Source: Subtercola boreus
Lineage (GTDB): Bacteria; Actinomycetota; Actinomycetes; Actinomycetales; Microbacteriaceae
Length of the DNA: 64,000 bases
NCBI RefSeq assembly: GCF_003399645.1
Contig: NZ_NBXD01000002.1
Span: forward strand, 62,001 to 126,000
Direction of reading: 5' to 3'
A program made the translations under genes and the position numbers. The notes under the pieces were generated by a model. That model was not told where the DNA came from and did not search any database. It worked only from the letters and a program-made list of their open reading frames with translations. Below, piece by piece: positions 8,800-15,929 of this stretch. Numbering within the stretch: the stretch's first letter is position 1; each line of letters opens with the position of its first letter.

Positions 8800-9479
8800 G
8801 CCAGTTCATCGACATCCCGTCGCCCGGCTGGCCGTTGACATTCGGCTCCCCGGGGCACCCGTCGGTGGTGATCGTGCACGACCGCTTCGGCCGCTTGCCC
8901 TACCTCGAGTCCTATGCGGCGGCCCTCGCCAAACGCGATTTCTACGTCGTCGTTCCCGACCTCTTCAACGGCCTCGCGACGATCGACCTGCCGAGTGCCA
9001 ACGAGCTGCGAGAGGCGATGGACCTCGGCTTCGCCCTCGCTGCCATCGATGATGCTGTGGAGCTCGGCCGGGGCCACGGATTCGACGGCGCGCCTGACGC
9101 GAGCATCCATTCGACGAGCAGCAAGGTGGGCCTCATCGGCTTCGAGCTCGGCGGCTGGCTGGGGTTGCAGTCCGCGCAGTCGGGCAGCGTCGACGCGGTC
9201 GTCGCCTACGCCGGCGGGCTCAGCGAACACGAATCCGGCATCATTCCGTGCCCGGTGCTCCTGAACTACTCAGACCTCGGCGACTGGGGTACCGGCCATG
9301 AGACCGACCTGTTCGTCAGTCGTCTGAAGGAGATGGGCACGCCGGTGACCCGGTACATCTACTCGGGCACAGAAGACATCTTCGCCAACGCCACTCTGGT
9401 GGAGCGGCTCGACAGGAACGCCGCGGCACTGGCGTTCGCCCGGGCGACGAACTTCCTACAGGAACAGCTGGCTGACTGA
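8796..9479 (+). CDS. Dienelactone hydrolase-like alpha/beta hydrolase, catalytic residues replaced
   Basis: 227 aa from GTG 8796, overlapping the previous stop. The DLH fold is clear: 'VVIVHDRFGRLPYLESYAAA' near residues 24-43, 'FYVVVPDLFNG' and 'VGLIGFELGGWLGLQSA'. The nucleophile elbow normally reads GxCxGG or GxSxGG; here it is GFELGG, with E117 in the nucleophile position. The C-terminal 'YIYSGTEDIFAN' replaces the usual His-Ala-Phe with D194. It is therefore probably not a hydrolase. It may bind a ligand with its SRPBCC partner. Confidence 0.75.
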   Translation: MSQFIDIPSPGWPLTFGSPGHPSVVIVHDRFGRLPYLESYAAALAKRDFYVVVPDLFNGLATIDLPSANELREAMDLGFALAAIDDAVELGRGHGFDGAPDASIHSTSSKVGLIGFELGGWLGLQSAQSGSVDAVVAYAGGLSEHESGIIPCPVLLNYSDLGDWGTGHETDLFVSRLKEMGTPVTRYIYSGTEDIFANATLVERLDRNAAALAFARATNFLQEQLAD

Positions 9480-9484
9480 AGCGA

Positions 9485-10003
9485 TCAGCCCCGCACATCG
9501 TGCAGGTGGTGCACGGGGTCGTGGATGAAGTAGCGGGCCAGGGTCTCGACGGTGAAGCCCGACCCATCGCCGCGGCGGCCGGTGCGCTGCCAGTCGCCCG
9601 GCGGAACCGCTTCGAACGCCCGGGCCACCGCCTCGCCCGCCTCGATGAGTTCGGCGCGGACCGTTGCTGGGTCCTGTTCGTTGTAGCGGTCTTCGATGGC
9701 CGTGACATCCTGATCCCAGTCGGGGAACGCCGGATCGTCCTTTTCGAGCATCAGCCCCAGGCGCGTGCGAAAGATGCGGAACACGTCGCGAACGTGGGCG
9801 GCGTACTCCAGATCGGACCAGGTCGTCTCGTCGGGCCGCTCTGTGACGGTCGACCGTTCGAGTACGGCAGGCCAGGCCACAACGTTCTGCCTGATCAGCG
9901 ACGGCACGTCAGTCGCAGCCGTGGCAGAGGAGTCGAAACCGCATTCCGGGCACTCGCGTTCGAGCACCCAGGTCCAGTTCTTCGTGTCGGGAACGATAGC
10001 CAT
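9485..10003 (-). CDS. DinB-like four-helix protein
   Basis: 172 aa. Built of long helices with conserved histidines: 'SDLEYAAHVRDVFRIFRTRL' in the middle and 'ETLARYFIHDPVHHLHDVRG' at the C-terminus, the three-His metal pattern of the DinB/MDMPI superfamily. Members include metal-dependent thiol transferases using mycothiol or bacillithiol, but the substrate here is unknown. The N-terminus 'LERECPECGFD' holds a CxxC. Start ATG 10003 has TAGGCT exactly 6 nt upstream (leaderless). It is divergent from the heme oxygenase gene. Confidence 0.75.
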   Translation of the reverse strand: MAIVPDTKNWTWVLERECPECGFDSSATAATDVPSLIRQNVVAWPAVLERSTVTERPDETTWSDLEYAAHVRDVFRIFRTRLGLMLEKDDPAFPDWDQDVTAIEDRYNEQDPATVRAELIEAGEAVARAFEAVPPGDWQRTGRRGDGSGFTVETLARYFIHDPVHHLHDVRG

Positions 10004-10009
10004 GGCCTC

Positions 10010-10015
10010 AGCCTA
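10010..10015 (-). promoter_or_regulatory. -10 hexamer of the DinB-like gene, leaderless spacing
   Basis: TAGGCT on the minus strand followed by GAGGCC and the ATG at 10003. Confidence 0.5.
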
Positions 10016-10068
10016 GGAGGCAACAGACCATTTCGTCTCCGCACTGACGCCCGTGGGGTTCGGTCGAC

Positions 10069-10087
10069 TAAGGTAAGGGCAGGCTTA
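10069..10087. promoter_or_regulatory. Candidate DtxR/IdeR iron box upstream of hmuO
   Basis: TAAGGTAAGGGCAGGCTTA matches the 19-bp consensus TTAGGTTAGGCTAACCTAA at 13 positions and has inverted arms GTAAG/CTTAC. It ends about 14 nt before the heme oxygenase start, where an iron repressor would block transcription. Confidence 0.55.
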
Positions 10088-10100
10088 CTTGGGAGTGCTG

Positions 10101-10757
10101 ATGATGAACGTGATTTCCTTCTCGGAGGCCCTTCGCGAGCGCACGTGGTCTGGCCAGGGCAACGGTGACGGTGCCGGCTTCATGACCGATCTGATGAACG
10201 GCCGAGGCGATCGTGACGACTACATCGCCCTCGTCGCCCAGCACTTCTTCATCTACGAGGCCATCGAGGCCGCTGCCGAGCGCATGAAGAACGATGCCGT
10301 GGCAGCCGCCTTCATCTCCCCCAAACTCACTCGCCTCCCCGCCATCACCGCCGATCTGAGCTTCCTCCTCGGTGACGACTGGGCCGAACAGATCACTCCG
10401 CTCCCCACTACCGCGCGGTATGTCGAACGCATCAGGCAGGTTGCAGCGACCTGGAGCGGTGGGTTCATCGCCCACCACTACACGCGCTACCTCGGCGACC
10501 TGTCGGGCGGCCAGTTCATCCGCACGCTGATGCAGAAGCGGTTCGGGTTCGAGACGAATGGTGTCGGCTTCTACCTGTTCGCCGACATCGCTGCACCGCG
10601 TGAGTTCAAAGTGACCTACCGCGCGCAACTCGACGCGGTCGGCTGGAACGAACGAGAGCGTGAGCGCGTGATCGACGAGGTTCTCGTCGCCTACGCGTTC
10701 AACACCGATCTCTTCGTCGATCTGAAAGACGCCAAGGCAGCAGCCGCAGCGGCCTGA
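10101..10757 (+). CDS. hmuO: Heme oxygenase homologue with the proximal His replaced
   Basis: 218 aa from ATG 10101 (GGGAG 5 nt upstream; ATG 10104 is also possible). The family opens heme to biliverdin, Fe2+ and CO, releasing iron. The heme-oxygenase fold is clear, including the distal-helix signature 'YTRYLGDLSGGQFIRTLMQK' near residues 132-151 and 'YIALVAQHFFIYEAIEAAAE'. The proximal-helix motif, normally TW..H..AE..FM, reads TWSGQGNGDGAGFM, so the axial-ligand His is Gln19 (codon CAG). H48 and the HH before 'YTRYLG' are other histidines. A candidate iron box precedes it. Confidence 0.85.
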   Translation: MMNVISFSEALRERTWSGQGNGDGAGFMTDLMNGRGDRDDYIALVAQHFFIYEAIEAAAERMKNDAVAAAFISPKLTRLPAITADLSFLLGDDWAEQITPLPTTARYVERIRQVAATWSGGFIAHHYTRYLGDLSGGQFIRTLMQKRFGFETNGVGFYLFADIAAPREFKVTYRAQLDAVGWNERERERVIDEVLVAYAFNTDLFVDLKDAKAAAAAA

Positions 10758-10801
10758 CGGGGTGTGAAACTCCGCTGTCCCGAATCCGGTCGCGCCGTTT
10801 C

Positions 10802-12076
10802 TCAGGCGCGCCGCATGAATCGCTGCACTGCTCCGTCGACGATCATGTCGGCCGGGCGGAGCGGGCGAGTGAGGTACAGCCCCTCCAGTGAGGTCAGGCG
10901 GCTGAGTGCCACATAGGTCTGTCCGGAGCTGAACACGCGGGCGCCGAGGTCGACGATCGCCGAATCGTAGGTCTTGCCCTGCGACTTGTGAATCGTGACG
11001 GCCCACGCCAACCGCAGTGGGAACTGGGTGAACTCCCCCACGACATCTTTCTTCAGTTCTTTGCTCGTCGCAGAGTAGGAGTATTTGTACTTCTCCCAGC
11101 TCACCGGTTCCACTTCGTGCACCGTGCCGTCGACCTCGACCCACACCGAGCCGGCGATCTTCGTCACCGTGCCCACCGTGCCGTTCACCCAGCGCTGCTC
11201 CGAGTCGTTTCGGAGGAACATCACCCGCGCCCCGGCCTTCAGCTCGAGGCTCTCGTCGGCCGGAAAGTTGCGCCCGCCGAAGTCGCCCGAGACCTCCGCC
11301 CTGGCCGTCTTCACCGCCCCCTTCAAACGCTTCAGCGCTTCGGCATTGATGCGATTGACCGAGTCGTTGCGGGTAGCCAGGGTGATCGTTCCGTCGTGCG
11401 GTGGCGTGCGGGCACCCGCACCGTTCAGAACGTCGGCGATCTCCTTCGTCACCATTCCGTGCCGCACGGCGTTCAGCATGAACTTGAAGTCGTCGTCGCG
11501 CTGGCGGTGGATCTCGGTGAGTTCGACGATGTTGAGCTGGGCCTCCTGCCAGACCTTGGCATCGAAGAACCACATCGAGGCGTAGTGATCGGCGAAGTAC
11601 GCCCGTTCGTCGGCGTCGCCGGGCACGGGCGCGAGTTGGTACGGATCGCCGAACAGCACGATCTGCACCCCGCCGAATGCCTCCAGCGGCCGCTGCCGTG
11701 CCTGCCGCAGGCTCCTGTCGATCGCATCCATCAGGTCGGCGTTCACCATCGAGACCTCGTCGATGACCAGGGTGTCGATCGTGTTGAGGAGCTTGCGCAC
11801 CTCGGCGTTCTGCTCGATATCGTGGTCGGCGATCACGCCGATCGGCAGCCGGAACAGCGAATGGATGGTCTGGCCACCGACGTTCAGCGCAGCAACTCCC
11901 GTCGGAGCCGAGATGACGAGCTGCTTATCGGTGTTCCAGGCGAGATGGTTCAGGAGCGTCGACTTACCCGTACCCGCCCGCCCCGTGACGAACACGTGCT
12001 TCTTCGTGCCCTCGATGAGCTCGAAGACCTTCTGCTGTTCGGCCGAAAGCACCTTCGCACCGGCCGGGGCGGTCAC
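10802..12076 (-). CDS. Pif1/RecD-like superfamily 1B DNA helicase
   Basis: 424 aa. Walker A 'TGRAGTGKSTLLNH' at residues 31-44, motif Ia 'SAPTGVAALNVGGQTIHSLF', Walker B 'TLVIDEVSMVNADLMDAID', motif III 'VLFGDPYQLAPV', and C-terminal 'AWAVTIHKSQGKTYDSAIVD' and 'QTYVALSRLTSLEGLYLTRP'. This is the Pif1-like/AAA_30 family, 5'-3' DNA helicases or annealing-type ATPases; the cellular role in actinobacteria is not known. Starts with GTG at 12076, overlapping the stop of the CopD-CtaG gene (GTGA), so it is translationally coupled to it. Confidence 0.85.
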   Translation of the reverse strand: MTAPAGAKVLSAEQQKVFELIEGTKKHVFVTGRAGTGKSTLLNHLAWNTDKQLVISAPTGVAALNVGGQTIHSLFRLPIGVIADHDIEQNAEVRKLLNTIDTLVIDEVSMVNADLMDAIDRSLRQARQRPLEAFGGVQIVLFGDPYQLAPVPGDADERAYFADHYASMWFFDAKVWQEAQLNIVELTEIHRQRDDDFKFMLNAVRHGMVTKEIADVLNGAGARTPPHDGTITLATRNDSVNRINAEALKRLKGAVKTARAEVSGDFGGRNFPADESLELKAGARVMFLRNDSEQRWVNGTVGTVTKIAGSVWVEVDGTVHEVEPVSWEKYKYSYSATSKELKKDVVGEFTQFPLRLAWAVTIHKSQGKTYDSAIVDLGARVFSSGQTYVALSRLTSLEGLYLTRPLRPADMIVDGAVQRFMRRA

Positions 12077-14031
12077 GGCCTGCTGCCCAATCGCTCCAGC
12101 ATCCGGTTGTACTCGGTCAGCTCTGCATCGTTCGTGCGGTCAGCGTTGCGGTCGAGACGCTTCGTCTCCTTGGTATCGTTGCGCCCCCACTGGATGGCCA
12201 CGGCGATCGCCAGGATGATGGTCGGAATCTCGCCGATGCTCCAGGCGATACCGCCGCCTGCCTGCTGGTCACCGATGGCGCTCGCCCCCCACGGCCTGCC
12301 CATCGACCCGTACCAGTCGGCGAGCAGCAGCCCCGAACCGGTCATGAGACTCAGCCCGAAGAAGGCGTGGAACGCCATGGTGGCCAGGAGGAGCACCAGC
12401 CGGAAGGGGTACGGCAGCTTGTAGGGGACGGGGTCGACCCCGATCAGCGCCTGGGCGAAGAGATACCCGACGATCAGGAAGTGCACGATCATCCACTCGT
12501 GCCCGATGTGGTCGGTCGTGGCCCAGCGGAACAGGGGGGTGTAGTAGAACGTCAGCAGGCTGGTGGCGAAGAGCGCCGCCGCGACGATCGGGTTAGAGAG
12601 GAAGTTGCCGATCTTCGAGTGCACCGCGAGCAGGATCCACTCGCGGCCTCCCCGTGTTCCGTCGGTGCGCTTGCGGATGGAGCGCATCGCCAGCGTCACC
12701 GGGCCCGCCGACACCAACAGGATGGGGATCATCATGGCCAGGATCATGTGCCCGAGCATGTGGATGCTGAAGAGGTACTTCTCGTACACGTTCATGAACC
12801 CGTTGGTGACGAACAGAAGCAGAAGCATACCCAGCACCCAGAGGATGGTGCGGTGCAGCGGCCACGAATCGCCACGCTTCTTGAGCCGCACGACGCCGGC
12901 GACGTAGAAGAAGATGCCGAAACCGCAGACCAGGACCCAGAGCAGATCGAAGTTCCACGCAGTGAAGAAGTTGCCGTAGGTGAGCTCGACCGGAAGCGGA
13001 GAGCCGGTGAGGAGCTCTGCCGGCGTCGCTGCGGTCGGCAGCACCTCGGGAATGGGGGTCGCCGTGCGCGCCAGAGCCACCGCGACGCCCGAGGCGACGC
13101 CCATGAAGACGAGCTCGGCTATGACCACCTTCCAGAAGGTGAGCCGGCCGGCGCCGTCGGCGAGACCCCGGATCAGCAGCCGCCGGTACATCGCGCCGAT
13201 GAGGCCGAGCACGATCAGTGCCCCGACCTTGACCAGCACGAGGATGCCGTAGGGCGTCAGCAGTCGGTCGAGCGACCCGATCCGTAGCTCTGCGCTGACG
13301 TAGCCGGATGCCGCCACGACGATGAAGCAGACGAGTGCGATGCTCGAATAGCGGGTGACGATCTCGACGAGTCGCTTGTTGTCGAGCTGCCGGGAGAGCA
13401 GTGCGAGCACCAGGAGACCGCCCAGCCACACGGCGGCGAAGAGGATGTGCAGGAAGAGAGCGGTGATGGCCGCGTCATGCCCGTCGGTGCCTGCGGCATG
13501 ACCCTGCTGCGCCATCGGCACGAGGGTGAGCACGGCAAGTCCCGCGACGAACGCCAGGGCCGTGAGGTTGCGCACGGCGAAGCACAGCACCGTCACCGCA
13601 GCGGCGAGCAGCGTCGTCTCGAGCCAGGCCTGACCAAGCGGCACCGCCACGAGGAACTGCCCGAGGATCTCGCCGAACTTCGAGTCGAGACTGGCCGACG
13701 AGGAGGTGACGTTCAGAAAACTGAGGAAGCCGGTGGCGGCGGACGTGACCGTGAGCAGCGCAGCACCCGCGGCTGCCGCATCGAGGGCACGCCCGAACTC
13801 GGGTTTGTCGGAGCGCAGGACGAACAGAGCCAGCACGAGCGCACCGATGGTGAGCGCGGCGCTGAGGTTCACGAACATCGTCGCGATCGGCAGCCCGAAG
13901 CGCACGAGGGGGCCGGGGTCTGCCAGCAGCAGCGCGGTCGCTCCGCCGCCGAATTCCAGCCCGAGAATGAGCGCGACGAATGCCACCCCGGCGAGCGCCG
14001 CCGGGCCGATGACACGGATCAGTTTCGGCAC
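12073..14031 (-). CDS. CopD-CtaG fusion: copper handling/cytochrome c oxidase assembly membrane protein
   Basis: 652 aa with many transmembrane helices in two domains. The N-terminal half (to about residue 310) is CopD-like, with 'FLHILFAAVWLGGLLVLALL' as a metal-binding type helix. The C-terminal half is caa3-type CtaG: 'FSIHMLGHMILAMMIPILLV', 'ATTDHIGHEWMIVHFLIVGY' and 'MAFHAFFGLSLMTGSGLLLA'. It is thought to move copper across the membrane for oxidase assembly. Start GTG 14031 has TAGGGT exactly 6 nt upstream, no Shine-Dalgarno (leaderless). The downstream helicase gene overlaps it by 4 bp. Confidence 0.9.
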   Translation of the reverse strand: MPKLIRVIGPAALAGVAFVALILGLEFGGGATALLLADPGPLVRFGLPIATMFVNLSAALTIGALVLALFVLRSDKPEFGRALDAAAAGAALLTVTSAATGFLSFLNVTSSSASLDSKFGEILGQFLVAVPLGQAWLETTLLAAAVTVLCFAVRNLTALAFVAGLAVLTLVPMAQQGHAAGTDGHDAAITALFLHILFAAVWLGGLLVLALLSRQLDNKRLVEIVTRYSSIALVCFIVVAASGYVSAELRIGSLDRLLTPYGILVLVKVGALIVLGLIGAMYRRLLIRGLADGAGRLTFWKVVIAELVFMGVASGVAVALARTATPIPEVLPTAATPAELLTGSPLPVELTYGNFFTAWNFDLLWVLVCGFGIFFYVAGVVRLKKRGDSWPLHRTILWVLGMLLLLFVTNGFMNVYEKYLFSIHMLGHMILAMMIPILLVSAGPVTLAMRSIRKRTDGTRGGREWILLAVHSKIGNFLSNPIVAAALFATSLLTFYYTPLFRWATTDHIGHEWMIVHFLIVGYLFAQALIGVDPVPYKLPYPFRLVLLLATMAFHAFFGLSLMTGSGLLLADWYGSMGRPWGASAIGDQQAGGGIAWSIGEIPTIILAIAVAIQWGRNDTKETKRLDRNADRTNDAELTEYNRMLERLGSRP

Positions 14032-14037
14032 CCGTCA

Positions 14038-14043
14038 ACCCTA
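14038..14043 (-). promoter_or_regulatory. -10 hexamer of the CopD-CtaG gene, leaderless spacing
   Basis: TAGGGT on the minus strand, then TGACGG and the GTG start at 14031. Confidence 0.5.
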
Positions 14044-14145
14044 CGTCAGCGCACCTGTGAACCCCGCCCTGCAAGGCCCCTGTGGAAGAACTGTTGCAAA
14101 CCAGCAACCTGTGGAGGAGCATCCGGAGCCCGCCGTCGCCCGCGC

Positions 14146-14187
14146 ACGAAGAAGGGCCCCCGACAAATTGTCGGAGGCCCTCTTCGT
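14146..14187 (-). terminator. Rho-independent type terminator of the HU gene
   Basis: ACGAAGAGGGCCTCCGACA (minus strand) pairs with the opposite arm around a 3-nt loop, a near-perfect stem of about 19 bp, 14 bp after the HU stop codon. Confidence 0.75.
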
Positions 14188-14201
14188 GATCTGAGCGATG
14201 A

Positions 14202-14489
14202 CTACTTGACGGCTGCCTTCAGCTTGCTGCCGGCGCTGATCTTGACCGAGTTGCCTGCGGCGATCTCGATGGCCTCGCCGGTCTGCGGGTTGCGGCCCGT
14301 GCGGGCGGCACGCGACGTGCGCTCGACGGCGATCCAACCCGGGATCGTGACCTTCACGCCGTTCGACACCGAGTCGGCGAGGGTTGCGAACAGCGAGTCG
14401 AGTACCTCGTTGACAGCAGTCTGCGTCTGGCCAGATGAAGCGGCGACGGCAGCGACGAGCTCGGTCTTGTTCAGTGACTTGTCAGCCAT
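14202..14489 (-). CDS. hup: HU family DNA-binding protein
   Basis: 95 aa, the size of a plain HU protein without the lysine-rich tail of the mycobacterial HupB. Sequence opens 'MADKSLNKTELVAAVAASSG' (helical dimer part); the DNA-binding arm follows 'VTIPGWIAVERTSRAARTGR' and 'NPQTGEAIEIAAGNSVKISA', including the RNPQTG arm tip with its intercalating proline. It bends and compacts the nucleoid as a homodimer. Strong Shine-Dalgarno (GAGGAGG) before the ATG. It has its own terminator and follows the S14 gene on the same strand. Confidence 0.95.
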   Translation of the reverse strand: MADKSLNKTELVAAVAASSGQTQTAVNEVLDSLFATLADSVSNGVKVTIPGWIAVERTSRAARTGRNPQTGEAIEIAAGNSVKISAGSKLKAAVK

Positions 14490-14563
14490 TTAGTGTCCTC
14501 CTCGGACCATCCTGCTGCGTGTGCAGCAACTTGTGTAGAACTATCGATCTGTTGTGCTGATGG

Positions 14564-14589
14564 GGCACCGCCTGCGCGCAAGCGGTGCC
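14564..14589 (-). terminator. Hairpin after rpsN
   Basis: GGCACCGC and GCGGTGCC form an 8-bp stem with a 10-nt loop, 11 bp past the rpsN stop. There is no U tract, so this is a weak terminator call. Confidence 0.4.
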
Positions 14590-14600
14590 GCGAGGGTAAC

Positions 14601-14906
14601 CTACCAGCTTGACTTCGTGATACCGGGCAACTCGCCCCGGTGCGCCATCTCGCGAAAGCGCACGCGCGAGATGCCGAAGTTCGAGAGGTGGCCACGGGGG
14701 CGACCGTCGACGGCGTCACGGTTGCGCACGCGGATGGGAGAGGCGTCGCGGGGGAGCTTCTGCAGCCCCACGCGAGCGGCTTCGCGCGACTCGTCGGTTC
14801 CGTTGAGGTCGACGAGGGCCTTCTTCAGTTCGAGGCGCTTGGTTGCCCAGCGCGCAACGATGACCTTGCGCTGCTCGTTTTTCGCGATCTTGCTTGTCTT
14901 AGCCAT
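14601..14906 (-). CDS. rpsN: 30S ribosomal protein S14, zinc-free long form
   Basis: 101 aa. It belongs to the long S14 class with no CxxC zinc knuckle: no cysteine at all, ending '[20 protein letters not shown]' and '[10 protein letters not shown]'. It binds 16S rRNA in the 30S head. Such a copy normally accompanies a zinc-containing short S14 in the main ribosomal operon and replaces it when zinc is scarce. It lies 3 bp after rpmG and closes the L28-L33-S14 unit next to the Zur/znu genes. Confidence 0.93.
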   Translation of the reverse strand: MAKTSKIAKNEQRKVIVARWATKRLELKKALVDLNGTDESREAARVGLQKLPRDASPIRVRNRDAVDGRPRGHLSNFGISRVRFREMAHRGELPGITKSSW

Positions 14907-14909
14907 GTG

Positions 14910-15077
14910 TTACCGCTCCTCTCTGAAGTCGACGTGCTTGCGGATGACCGGGTCGTACTTCTTCAGTACGAGGCGGTCGGGGTTGTTGCGACGGTTCTTG
15001 CGGGTCACGTAGGTGTACCCGGTTCCGGCGGTCGAGCGCAGCTTGATGATCGGGCGTACGTCTTGTGCTTTTGCCAT
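14910..15077 (-). CDS. rpmG: 50S ribosomal protein L33, cysteine-free form
   Basis: 55 aa: starts '[20 protein letters not shown]' and contains '[20 protein letters not shown]'. The CxxC pairs of zinc-binding L33 are absent (RNNPDR instead), marking the C-minus paralogue made in zinc limitation. Its ATG shares one base with the TAA stop of rpmB, so the genes are coupled. Confidence 0.93.
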   Translation of the reverse strand: MAKAQDVRPIIKLRSTAGTGYTYVTRKNRRNNPDRLVLKKYDPVIRKHVDFREER

Positions 15078-15313
15078 TAGATCTTCACCCCACGAGCCAG
15101 AATCTCTTTGACGACCGCTTCGATACCGCGAGCATCAATGACTTTGATGCCCTTGGCCGAAAGGGTCAGGTTGACGTTCCGTCGGAGCGACGGAACGTAG
15201 TAGGTCTTCTTCTGCACATTCGGGTCGAAACGACGCTTGGTGCGTCGGTGCGAGTGCGAAATGTTGTGCCCGAAGCCGGGAACGGCTCCAGTCACCTGGC
15301 ACACTGCGGCCAT
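15077..15313 (-). CDS. rpmB: 50S ribosomal protein L28
   Basis: 78 aa from ATG 15313, preceded by GGAGG. Sequence '[20 protein letters not shown]' and '[20 protein letters not shown]' is standard L28, close to the zinc-free proteobacterial form: it keeps one Cys and lacks paired CxxC. First of the rpmB-rpmG-rpsN unit. The frame is open upstream to a TTG at 15439, but the L28 N-terminus and the ribosome site place the start here. A hairpin at 15332-15349 precedes the ribosome site. Confidence 0.93.
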   Translation of the reverse strand: MAAVCQVTGAVPGFGHNISHSHRRTKRRFDPNVQKKTYYVPSLRRNVNLTLSAKGIKVIDARGIEAVVKEILARGVKI

Positions 15314-15331
15314 GGTTTTCCTCCAATTACC

Positions 15332-15349
15332 GTAGAGCGGATGCTCTAC
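15332..15349 (-). promoter_or_regulatory. Hairpin in the rpmB 5' leader
   Basis: GTAGAGC and GCTCTAC form a perfect 7-bp stem around a 4-nt loop, just upstream of the rpmB ribosome site. It may modulate translation; no known family is recognised. Confidence 0.4.
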
Positions 15350-15445
15350 CCAAGTTCTCTTGTCGGCATGCGTCATCACCCGCGAATGGTGCAGAGGGGG
15401 GATGCGCATACAAAGGCAGACGGAGATACCGCCGACCAACGAGCA

Positions 15446-15451
15446 AGCCTA
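15446..15451 (-). promoter_or_regulatory. -10 hexamer for the rpmB-rpmG-rpsN unit
   Basis: TAGGCT on the minus strand would start transcription near 15439, giving a leader of about 126 nt before rpmB. No Zur-type palindrome is visible around it. Confidence 0.4.
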
Positions 15452-15489
15452 GCACCACCTCGCGCTGTGCAGCAATCGAGAGGGCAGGC

Positions 15490-15879
15490 TCAGCCGACCG
15501 CCGGCACACACGCCGAGCAGTACCCGAAGACGTCGACGACGTGTTCCGCCTGCGAGAAACCGTGCTGGCGTGCCACGCTCTGGGCCCACACCTCGACGTC
15601 GTCGGCTTCGATCTCGACCGTCAGTCCGCATCCCCGGCAGATCAGGTGATGGTGGTGGCCCGTCGAGCACGCCCGATAGAGGCTCTCACCCTCGGGCGAC
15701 TGCAGCGAATCGGCTTCGCCCTCGGTGGCGAGGTCACCGAGGGCCCGATAGACCGTCGCCAAGCCGATGTGCGAACCGGCCCCCCGAAGGTCGGAGTGCA
15801 GGTTCTGCGCGCTGACGAAACCCACCTGCGTGGAGAGGGCCGTGCGCACAGCTTCGCGCTGCCAGGTGTTGCGCTTCAT
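15490..15879 (-). CDS. zur: Fur family regulator, probably Zur
   Basis: 129 aa, short but complete for the family. The N-terminal winged helix contains 'SHIGLATVYRALGDLATEGE' (DNA-recognition helix). The regulatory and zinc sites are 'ACSTGHHHHLICRGCGLTVE' at residues 70-89 and 'FGYCSACVP' at 118-126, giving the structural CxxC pairs C81/C84 and C121/C124. It should repress zinc uptake genes when zinc-loaded. Zinc rather than iron is inferred from its place after znuACB and before the cysteine-free ribosomal protein genes. 50 bp separate it from znuB. Confidence 0.85.
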   Translation of the reverse strand: MKRNTWQREAVRTALSTQVGFVSAQNLHSDLRGAGSHIGLATVYRALGDLATEGEADSLQSPEGESLYRACSTGHHHHLICRGCGLTVEIEADDVEVWAQSVARQHGFSQAEHVVDVFGYCSACVPAVG

Positions 15880-15929
15880 CGTTACTCCTCTCCTGCACAA
15901 AGGCGGTTCACGTCGGGTTCTCCACAACT

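Noticed and set aside
14038-14201. Small gene between CopD-CtaG and the HU gene
   Set aside because: The stretch holds only the leaderless promoter and the HU terminator.
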